Assembly: GCA_050701635.1 (NCBI GenBank)
Contig: JBOGDF010000157.1
Span: 1-12,490 of the forward strand
Reading direction: 5' to 3'
Origin: WHSM01 sp050701635
GTDB lineage: Bacteria; Actinomycetota; Actinomycetes; Mycobacteriales; Micromonosporaceae
DNA: 12,490 bases
Shown: positions 7,030 through 12,490 of the stretch, piece after piece
Position numbering within the stretch: the first letter of the stretch is position 1
How the letters are laid out: every line of letters begins with the position of its first letter
The notes under the pieces: model-generated
Seen by the model: only the letters and a program-made list of their open reading frames with translations
What the model was told of the DNA's origin: nothing
The model's database searches: none
Translations under genes and position numbers: made by a program

Positions 7030-8052
7030 ATGTCGCATACCCGCCGACCACTGATCAGCGCGATCCCGGTCGCCGTACTGGCGGCATTCGCCCTCACGAT
7101 TCCGGCACCGGCGTCAGCGGTGGCGGTCGGGGATGTCCCCGCCGTCACCGCCGACAACGGAGCGCGGGTAACCGCCCAGCGCAGCGTCGATGACCGGATC
7201 CTCGATGTCACGATCGACTCCCCCGCGCTCGGCACCACCGTCACCACCCGGCTGCTGCTGCCGGCCGGATGGTCGCCGCGGTCCCGGCGCGCCTACCCGG
7301 TGCTGTACCTGCTGCACGGCTGTTGTGAGCCACAGAGCTACGCGGCCTGGACCGCGTACACCGACATGGAGTCCGCGGTCGCGGAGCTCGACGTGATGGT
7401 GGTGATGCCGCCCGGTGGCTACGCGGGGTGGTACTCGGACTGGTGGAACCACGGCAACGGCGGAATGCCCGGGTGGGAGACGTTCCACCTGACCGAGCTG
7501 CGCCAGCTCCTGGAACGCGGCTACCACGCGGGCCAGCGGCGCGCCATCGCCGGGCTGTCGATGGGCGGTTTCGGCGCCCTGTCGTACGCCGCCCGCCACC
7601 CCGGGATGTTCGTCGCCGCCGCCTCGTACAGCGGCGCGGTGCACTCCCAGTACGACCCGCCGACCGGCTCCACGATCGTGCAGACCACGCTGCTGTTGGG
7701 CGGCCACGATCCGCTCGCGCTGTGGGGCGATCCGGTGCTGCAGCGCGACATCTGGGCCGCGCACAACCCGTACCACCTGGCGCCGCTGCTGGACATGCCG
7801 CTGTACCTCGCCTGCGGTAACGGCCAGCCGGGCCCGCTCGACCCTCCCGGTACCGGGCAGGACGTGGTCGAGCAGCAGTTGGAAGGTGAGAACCGGGCCC
7901 TGGTACGCCGGCTGCGGGAGCTCGGCGCCGATGCCACGGTCAACCTCTACGGCCCCGGCACCCACACCTGGCCGTACTGGGAACGGGAGTTCGCTCGGTC
8001 GCTGCCGACGCTGATGCAGCCGCTCCGGGTACGCCTTCCCGCCGCCGCATAG
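7030..8052 (+). CDS. Secreted alpha/beta hydrolase, antigen 85 / esterase D-like
   Basis: The 340-residue product begins with a signal peptide (1-30, ending APASA). The mature part is an alpha/beta hydrolase of the esterase D/antigen 85 superfamily. Its features are YPVLYLLHGCCE (89-100) with the HG oxyanion segment, the nucleophile elbow GLSMGG with Ser177, Trp-rich YAGWYSDWW (131-139) resembling the antigen 85 YxDWY region, and His312 in GPGTHTWPYWERE. Glu281 or Glu286 is a candidate catalytic acid. Antigen 85 proteins transfer mycolates to trehalose in mycolic-acid bacteria. Nothing here suggests such a host, so a carboxylesterase or deacylase acting on polysaccharide or an acyl ester is more likely. 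The start lies seven bases after the GH3 stop with only a weak GAGCGG site, suggesting translational coupling. The gene ends 67 bases before the convergent GH81 gene. The substrate is unknown. Confidence 0.85.
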   Translation: MSHTRRPLISAIPVAVLAAFALTIPAPASAVAVGDVPAVTADNGARVTAQRSVDDRILDVTIDSPALGTTVTTRLLLPAGWSPRSRRAYPVLYLLHGCCEPQSYAAWTAYTDMESAVAELDVMVVMPPGGYAGWYSDWWNHGNGGMPGWETFHLTELRQLLERGYHAGQRRAIAGLSMGGFGALSYAARHPGMFVAAASYSGAVHSQYDPPTGSTIVQTTLLLGGHDPLALWGDPVLQRDIWAAHNPYHLAPLLDMPLYLACGNGQPGPLDPPGTGQDVVEQQLEGENRALVRRLRELGADATVNLYGPGTHTWPYWEREFARSLPTLMQPLRVRLPAAA

Positions 8053-8077
8053 CCCGCAGGTCCGGCCGGCACTCGGA

Positions 8078-8109
8078 TGCGGAGCCGCGGTCGTCACCGC
8101 GGCTCCGTA
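8078..8109. terminator. Bidirectional hairpin terminator between convergent genes
   Basis: CGGAGCCGCGG (8080-8090) pairs perfectly with CCGCGGCTCCG (8097-8107) across a six-base loop (TCGTCA). A G-T wobble and a T-A pair extend the stem to 13. There is no T-run, as is common for actinobacterial terminators. It lies 27 bases after the esterase stop and 13 bases beyond the GH81 stop, so it can serve both strands. Confidence 0.85.
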
Positions 8110-8119
8110 CCCAGGTGCC

Positions 8120-10921
8120 TCAGCTGTACGGGATCGTCACCACCGACTGGCTCCCGTTGGCCGTGCTGGCGTTGACGCGGAGCAGGCTGGTGCCGTTGCC
8201 GATCGCGCTCCACACCTCGATCTTCACCCGGCCGTTCGACAGGTTGCCGAGCGTGCCGGTGGCCGCCGCCAGCCCGGTTGACTGGGTGTAGAGCTCCCAG
8301 CCGGCGACCGGGTCGGTGGCGAAGTAGCGGTAGGTCTCCACCCGGTCCCACGTACCGTCGCCGGTCAGGTCGTACGAGACCCGCGCCTGCTGGCCGTTGG
8401 CGACGGTGGTGCCGGCGTCGACGTACAACCGGAATCCGGTGGTACGGGCCGGGTCGTACCGCATGGTCAGCCCGCTGGCCAGGTAGGTCAGCGGCCGGTA
8501 CGGCGTGCCGTCGTGGTTCGCACCGTCGGCGGACGCGATCGTGTCTGTCGTGGCTGCCGTACCCGCGGTGACCGACAGCGGCGCGGTGACCCCGGCGGCG
8601 CCGCCATCGCGCAGGTAGAGCGTGTCCGAACCGGTGCCAGGGTCGGGCGGCGGACCGCCCGGCCCGGTGCGCCACGTCGTGGAACGCGCCGGCACCGACA
8701 GCGTGGCCCCGTCGGAGAAGGTCACGGTGCGCGCCGCCGCGCCGGAGTTGTGCGCCACGTAGGTGCGTACCCCCGACTTGCTGAACACCCCGTAGGTCGG
8801 GATGTCGGCGGTCACCGTGTGGTCGGGCGTACCGGTGGCGGCGAGGTTGTAGATCCAGTGGTACGTGTGCGCCTTCGACTCCCCCCACTCGGGGTCGTAG
8901 TTGCCGCCGGCGCCGTCCCAGGCGGACTTCGCCCCGGCGGGGTCCCCGAGCGCGAGGAACTCCCAGATCACGTCCCGCCACTCGGTCTCCGCTCCCCCGT
9001 TGTTGGTACGCAGCTCCGCCACGTTGGCGCGTACGTCCGCCGGCCAGGCGCCGTGGTAGAGCGAGCCGCCGGTGACCGGCAGCATGTTGATGCCGTGGAT
9101 CTCTTCGGGGTTGGCGGTCCACCAGGTGGCGTACGCGCCGCCGGCGCCCCACAGGATGCCGAGCGTGTCGTGGCCGTAGCTGGCGGGGAACACCGCGTTC
9201 GACGCGTCGAACCAGTAATCGCCGATCGCGGCGCGTTCGGTGGTGTAGAGCCACGCGCCGGCGTCCCGCATCCCGGTGTTGCCGGTGGCCTCGCCGAACA
9301 GCGTCATCGCAGTCGCGAACATCATCGCCTCGGACGAGGACTCCTGGTTGTTGCCGTGCGCGAAGCCGGCGTGCCCGCTCGCCCAGCTGTGCCCGGCGTA
9401 CGGGTCGAAGTGCCGCAGGTACGGGAACCGGGTGTCACTGCGGGACCAGTTCGCGGCGTCACGTACCAGCAGCTCGACCATGCCGCCGTACCGGCCGGAG
9501 GAGACCCAGCCGGGGTCGTACTTCGCGAGAATCGCGGCGGCGAGCACGTAGTAGCCGTAGTGGAAGTGGTGGTCGTTCAGCTCGGTGTCGGAGCCGTAGC
9601 TGGCCGGGTAGCCGATCAGCGTGTCCCAGGTGCCGTCGTACGCGAACAGCCGTCCGGTCTCCCCCGGCGAGGCGGTGAGCCAGTCGGCGAGCCGGCCCCG
9701 GATCAGGCCGAGCAGCCGGTCCCGGGCGGAGCTCTTGCCGAGCTGGTCGGCGATCGGCACCAGCAGCGCGAGCCGCCCCAGCGCCTTCCCGGTCCAGTAC
9801 GTGTCGGAGGCGCCCTTCAGCGGATCCGGCTCCGCCAGCACGGCGTCCACATAGGACCCGAGCCGGGCACGGTCGTAGCCCCCGGCGTCCGGCAGCGACG
9901 GCAGTACGCCGTTGAACGCCGCCCGGGTCGTGAAGGAGCCGCCTTCGCGCAGCCGCAGCTCGCCGCGCGGCGAGGCGTACCGGTGGCTGGTGACGGGGTC
10001 GGAGGAGGCCCGCCACTGGTGCCGGTAGAGCGCGAGCAGGGTGCCGGTCTGGGTGCCCTCCTTCGCGGTGGTGGTCGTGGTGAAGCTGGTGGTCACGCGT
10101 GCTGTGGCGGAATCGTAGGACCCTGTCGCCCGGGTGGCGGTGACGAAGCTGTACGCGTACTTCTGGAACAGCGGAAGCGCGTCGGTGGAGGGCAGCAGCG
10201 CGACCGAGAAGTAGTCGCGGCCGGCGAGCCCGGAGCGGGCCTCGGTGCCGGAAACAGACCAGGCCGACCCGCTGGGCGCGAACAACGCGTAGTGGTGGCC
10301 GCGCACGGTCACGCCGAGGGTGCCGCCGGAGTGGGACCAGACGGTCGGCGTACCGGCGAAGCGGATCTTGGCGCCGGCGCCGCTGCCGGTGAAGTAGGCG
10401 TACGGCAGGCCGTGCCCGATGGTCGCCCGCATCGTCCGGGCACCGTCGGACCAGTACGGGGTCACCGTCCAGTCCGACCAGCCGTCGACCTTGGTGTCCG
10501 GTGAGTTCAGCCCGTCCAGCCCGACCCGCAGGTCTTCGGAGTGGACGTTTTCGTAGGTACGCCCGTCCGGCGTCACGGAAGGCGAGGCCGGGTAGCCCAT
10601 GCCGAGCCCGTCGGCGTACGCGTGGAAGGTGAGCGGGTGGGCGTACAGGTTTTCGGAGTACGGGTTGCCGGCGTACCGCCTCCAGACCAGTGAGGACCAC
10701 CAGTCGTTGGTCGGGATCGGGCCGGTGACCGAGGAGGTGACCTTGGGGGTGACGGGGGCGCCGTCGGAGTTCGACGGGCCGGCGGCGCCGGCGGGGCGGT
10801 CGGTGGTGTAGCTGCCTTCGCCGACCGGCACCACGTCCGCATGGGCGGGTGCGCCGGTCAGGGCGAGCAGCGTGGTAGCGGCCACCGCGCAGACAACGGA
10901 ACAGACGGATAGGGAGCGCAC
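8120..10921 (-). CDS. Secreted GH81 endo-beta-1,3-glucanase with C-terminal putative carbohydrate-binding module
   Basis: GH81 enzymes are inverting endo-1,3-beta-glucanases that cut laminarin, curdlan or fungal-wall glucan. The 933-residue product has a signal peptide (about 1-28, ending AHA), then the GH81 beta-sandwich domain opening with GPIPTNDWWSSL (67-78), then the helical barrel. NDHHFHYGYY (449-458) carries the likely catalytic acid Asp450. NNQESSSEA (524-532) carries Glu527 and Glu531, matching the conserved acidic pair of the family. A Gly/Pro linker (752-765) leads to a 168-residue beta-rich module (766-933), which resembles modules such as CBM56 seen with other beta-1,3-glucanases; that name is tentative. 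The GTG at 10921 was chosen over an ATG 66 bases upstream because GGGAGG (10928-10933) sits six bases before it and the signal peptide starts there. It is divergent from the sugar-binding protein and has an AGCGCT operator at its promoter. Confidence 0.93.
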   Translation of the reverse strand: MRSLSVCSVVCAVAATTLLALTGAPAHADVVPVGEGSYTTDRPAGAAGPSNSDGAPVTPKVTSSVTGPIPTNDWWSSLVWRRYAGNPYSENLYAHPLTFHAYADGLGMGYPASPSVTPDGRTYENVHSEDLRVGLDGLNSPDTKVDGWSDWTVTPYWSDGARTMRATIGHGLPYAYFTGSGAGAKIRFAGTPTVWSHSGGTLGVTVRGHHYALFAPSGSAWSVSGTEARSGLAGRDYFSVALLPSTDALPLFQKYAYSFVTATRATGSYDSATARVTTSFTTTTTAKEGTQTGTLLALYRHQWRASSDPVTSHRYASPRGELRLREGGSFTTRAAFNGVLPSLPDAGGYDRARLGSYVDAVLAEPDPLKGASDTYWTGKALGRLALLVPIADQLGKSSARDRLLGLIRGRLADWLTASPGETGRLFAYDGTWDTLIGYPASYGSDTELNDHHFHYGYYVLAAAILAKYDPGWVSSGRYGGMVELLVRDAANWSRSDTRFPYLRHFDPYAGHSWASGHAGFAHGNNQESSSEAMMFATAMTLFGEATGNTGMRDAGAWLYTTERAAIGDYWFDASNAVFPASYGHDTLGILWGAGGAYATWWTANPEEIHGINMLPVTGGSLYHGAWPADVRANVAELRTNNGGAETEWRDVIWEFLALGDPAGAKSAWDGAGGNYDPEWGESKAHTYHWIYNLAATGTPDHTVTADIPTYGVFSKSGVRTYVAHNSGAAARTVTFSDGATLSVPARSTTWRTGPGGPPPDPGTGSDTLYLRDGGAAGVTAPLSVTAGTAATTDTIASADGANHDGTPYRPLTYLASGLTMRYDPARTTGFRLYVDAGTTVANGQQARVSYDLTGDGTWDRVETYRYFATDPVAGWELYTQSTGLAAATGTLGNLSNGRVKIEVWSAIGNGTSLLRVNASTANGSQSVVTIPYS

Positions 10922-10991
10922 AGAGCACCTCCCGGGCTCAGGGCGTCGCGCCGGCGGGATGGTCCGGCGGAGACGGGGATGGCACATGGCT

Positions 10992-11003
10992 GAGAGCGCT
11001 CTC
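10992..11003. promoter_or_regulatory. LacI-family-type operator at the GH81 start site
   Basis: GAGAGCGCTCTC is a perfect 12-base palindrome preceded by T. It shares its full core with the operator at 11147-11162 and has the central-CG, even-length form of LacI-family sites. It differs at a symmetric pair from the TGGGAGCGCTCCCA box of the cellobiose regulators CebR/CelR. It lies just downstream of the predicted GH81 transcription start (about 11005), where a bound repressor would block initiation. Confidence 0.75.
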
Positions 11004-11012
11004 TGACCGGCG

Positions 11013-11042
11013 AACGTAGCGGCGCCAGCACCCGCCGGTCAA
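11013..11042 (-). promoter_or_regulatory. Predicted promoter of the GH81 gene
   Basis: On the minus strand TTGACC (11042-11037) and TACGTT (11018-11013) are separated by 18 bases. Initiation near 11005 would give an 84-base leader before the GTG. The operator at 10992-11003 falls at about +2 to +14. Confidence 0.6.
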
Positions 11043-11055
11043 CCCCCAGATCGGG

Positions 11056-11067
11056 ATCAGCGCTGAT
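11056..11067. promoter_or_regulatory. Third AGCGCT-centred palindrome, possible auxiliary operator
   Basis: ATCAGCGCTGAT is a perfect 12-base palindrome that shares the central AGCGCT with the two flanking operators but differs in the arms. It lies upstream of both predicted promoters, 14 bases behind the GH81 -35 box and about 47 before the other. It could be a weaker site for the same protein or a site for another LacI-type regulator; chance is not excluded. Confidence 0.4.
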
Positions 11068-11113
11068 GACGTACCAACAAACGGGTTGTTTCCGGCGGGT
11101 TTCCGGTGACGTC

Positions 11114-11142
11114 TTGACACCGCCGTGCGATCAGGACACTCT
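11114..11142 (+). promoter_or_regulatory. Predicted promoter of the sugar-binding protein gene
   Basis: A consensus -35 TTGACA (11114-11119) is followed after 17 bases by CACTCT (11137-11142), a weak -10 that fits nAnnnT. The start would be near 11149, inside the operator 11147-11162. GACACT at 11135-11140 is an alternative -10 but leaves only a 15-base spacer. Confidence 0.6.
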
Positions 11143-11146
11143 CCGG

Positions 11147-11162
11147 GTGAGAGCGCTCTCAC
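11147..11162. promoter_or_regulatory. LacI-family-type operator at the sugar-binding protein start site
   Basis: GTGAGAGCGCTCTCAC is a perfect 16-base palindrome overlapping the predicted transcription start and lying 20 bases before the Shine-Dalgarno site. Its core is identical to that of the operator at 10992-11003. Repression by a LacI-family protein relieved by an imported glucan oligosaccharide is the expected mode; the regulator gene is not in the window. Confidence 0.8.
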
Positions 11163-11194
11163 ACCTGGCAGAGCGGCGCCCAAGGAGGTTTTCG

Positions 11195-12466
11195 ATGCAG
11201 TTACACCGTCGCCACCGGCTGGCGGCCCCGATCCTCGCCGCGTGTCTGCTCGCGCTGGCGGCGTGCGGTGGCGCCAGCGGCACCGAAGGCAAGGTCCGGC
11301 TCACCGTCGGGGTCTTCGGTGACTTCGGGTTCCAGGACCTGTACAAGAAGTTCGAGAAGGCCCACCCCAACGTCAGCATCGTGCAGCGCACCGTCGAGTA
11401 CGCCGACCACCACAAGAACCTCGCCGCGCGGCTCGCCACCGGCTCCGGCGCCAACGACGTGGAGGCGATCGAGGAGGGCTTCATCGCCCAGTTCAAGGCG
11501 CAGCCGCAGCGCTTCGTCAACCTGCTCGACCACGGCGCCGGCGACCACCAGGACACCTGGCTGGACTGGAAGTGGCAGCAGTCGCTGTCCGCCGACGGCA
11601 AGGCGCAGATCGGGCTCGGCACCGACGTCGGCGGCCTCGCCCTGTGCTACCGCCGCGACCTGTTCAAGGCCGCCGGGCTGCCCACCGAACGCGACCAGGT
11701 CTCCGCACTGTGGACGGACTGGGACGACTACCTCGCCACCGGCGAGAAGTTCATCGCCAAGGCACCCAAGGGCGTCGCCTGGTACGACAGCTCCGAGAAC
11801 GTCTACAACGCGATCCTCGGCCAGGCCGAGACCGGGGTGTACGACAAGCAGGACAAGCTCGTCGTCGACTCCAACCCCGCGGTGAAGGACGCGTGGGAGC
11901 TGGCGGTACGCGGCATCGACGCCAAGCTGTCGGCCAAGCTGGCGGCGTTCTCCCCGGAGTGGAACACCGGATTCCAGAAGGGCGGCTTCGCCACGATCGC
12001 GTGCCCCGCGTGGATGATGGGCTACATCCAGGACCAGGCCAAGGACGCCTCCGGCAAGTGGGACATCGCCACCGTCCCCGGCGGCAGCGGCAACTGGGGC
12101 GGCTCGTTCCTGACGATCCCGAAGCAGAGCAAGCACCCCAAAGAGGCGTACCAGCTGATCGAGTTCCTCACCGCGCCCGAGCAGCAGGCGTACGTGTTCA
12201 AGCAGACCGGCAACCTGCCGTCCACCCCGCAGCTGTACGACGACCCCGAGATCTCCGGCTTCACCAACCCGTTCTTCTCCGACGCACCGGTGGGGAAGAT
12301 CTTCACCGACGCCGCGCGCAACCTCAAGCCGCAGTACCAGGGGCCGAAGGCGGGCGACGTACGGGGCACGATCGGCGACGGGCTGGAGCGTGTCGAGCAG
12401 GGCAAACAGAGTCCTGAGGCGGCCTGGGCGCAGGTCCTGAAGGACGCGGTACGGCTGGCGGGCTGA
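11195..12466 (+). CDS. ABC transporter sugar-binding lipoprotein (CUT1 / family 1 type)
   Basis: This is the extracellular solute-binding component of a carbohydrate ABC importer. The 423-residue product has a lipoprotein signal with lipobox LAAC and acceptor Cys24, so it is tethered to the outer face of the membrane. The mature part follows the family 1 binding-protein pattern: VRLTVGVFGDFGFQDLYKKF (34-53), GSGANDVEAIEEGF (83-96), a mid-domain LGTDVGGLALCYRRDLF (141-157), QKGGFATIACPAWMMGYI (261-278), WGGSFLTIPKQSKHP (301-315) and FLTAPEQQAYVFKQTGNLPS (324-343). Trp273, Trp289 and Trp301 are candidates for sugar stacking. The ATG at 11195 has a perfect AAGGAGG (11182-11188) six bases upstream; an in-frame ATG at 11066 lies before the promoter and is not used. 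It resembles cellobiose/oligosaccharide binders such as CebE in form. Divergence from GH81 under a matching operator points to beta-1,3-gluco-oligosaccharides as ligand, which is inferred. Confidence 0.92.
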   Translation: MQLHRRHRLAAPILAACLLALAACGGASGTEGKVRLTVGVFGDFGFQDLYKKFEKAHPNVSIVQRTVEYADHHKNLAARLATGSGANDVEAIEEGFIAQFKAQPQRFVNLLDHGAGDHQDTWLDWKWQQSLSADGKAQIGLGTDVGGLALCYRRDLFKAAGLPTERDQVSALWTDWDDYLATGEKFIAKAPKGVAWYDSSENVYNAILGQAETGVYDKQDKLVVDSNPAVKDAWELAVRGIDAKLSAKLAAFSPEWNTGFQKGGFATIACPAWMMGYIQDQAKDASGKWDIATVPGGSGNWGGSFLTIPKQSKHPKEAYQLIEFLTAPEQQAYVFKQTGNLPSTPQLYDDPEISGFTNPFFSDAPVGKIFTDAARNLKPQYQGPKAGDVRGTIGDGLERVEQGKQSPEAAWAQVLKDAVRLAG

Positions 12467-12467
12467 G

Positions 12468-12490
12468 ATGACCCGCACCGTCACCGTCGA
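12468..12490 (+). CDS. Start of next gene, presumably an ABC sugar permease (cut by window end)
   Basis: An ATG follows the binding-protein stop after one base and stays open to the window end, giving only MTRTVTV plus a partial codon. That is too short to identify. In CUT1 operons the binding protein is normally followed by two permease genes, so a MalF/CebF-type permease is the likely product. The one-base gap implies translational coupling. Confidence 0.55.

Noticed and set aside
4758..7247. An 829-codon open frame on the minus strand opposite GH3
   Set aside because: It is a shadow of GH3 and the start of the esterase gene, with Arg/Val/His-rich sequence lacking any fold signature.
8513..10504. 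A 663-codon open frame on the plus strand opposite GH81
   Set aside because: GH81 catalytic motifs and a perfect ribosome binding site fix the minus strand as coding.
10922..10987. N-terminal extension of GH81 to an ATG at 10987
   Set aside because: It would bury the signal peptide behind 22 residues, and GGGAGG sits exactly before GTG 10921.
11066..11194. N-terminal extension of the sugar-binding protein to an ATG at 11066
   Set aside because: It starts upstream of the predicted promoter and operator, and the lipoprotein signal begins at ATG 11195 behind AAGGAGG.

Overview
The window is high-GC DNA with strong G/C preference at third codon positions, GTG starts, good Shine-Dalgarno sites and several secreted proteins. 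This points to an actinobacterium, perhaps a member of Micromonosporaceae or a relative; the genus cannot be fixed from sequence reading alone. Six genes are essentially complete and two are cut by the window edges. No RNA genes, insertion sequences or CRISPR arrays were seen.

Region 1 (1-3181) lies on the minus strand. It holds a membrane-anchored extracellular propeller-like protein with an Arg/Gly repeat tail, whose end is cut off at base 1, and then the ribosome-associated GTPase HflX. Region 2 (3182-4615, plus strand) is an ACT-domain malic enzyme, divergent from hflX. These look like chromosomal housekeeping genes.

Region 3 (4690-12490) reads as a beta-glucan utilisation locus. A secreted GH3 beta-glucosidase and an antigen-85/esterase-D-like secreted alpha/beta hydrolase form a tight plus-strand pair. 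They converge on a minus-strand, secreted GH81 endo-beta-1,3-glucanase with a C-terminal putative carbohydrate-binding module, and a strong bidirectional hairpin lies between them. The GH81 gene is divergent from a CUT1-type sugar-binding lipoprotein gene, which is followed after one base by the start of another gene, presumably a permease.

The GH81/sugar-binding-protein intergenic region carries two near-identical palindromes with the core GAGAGCGCTCTC, typical of LacI-family operators. One sits at each predicted transcription start, so a single regulator, not in this window, probably controls both glucan cleavage and oligosaccharide uptake. A third palindrome with the same AGCGCT centre lies between them. 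The GH3 promoter has a different palindrome (TACTTCGAAGTA) at its predicted start, which suggests a second regulator. The likely flow is: GH81 cuts 1,3-glucan outside the cell, the lipoprotein captures the oligosaccharides for import, and GH3 trims products outside.

A window-wide oddity is that all 13 GTA codons in three genes checked codon by codon are followed by C. They form GTAC, as if this tetranucleotide were favoured against the usual codon preference.
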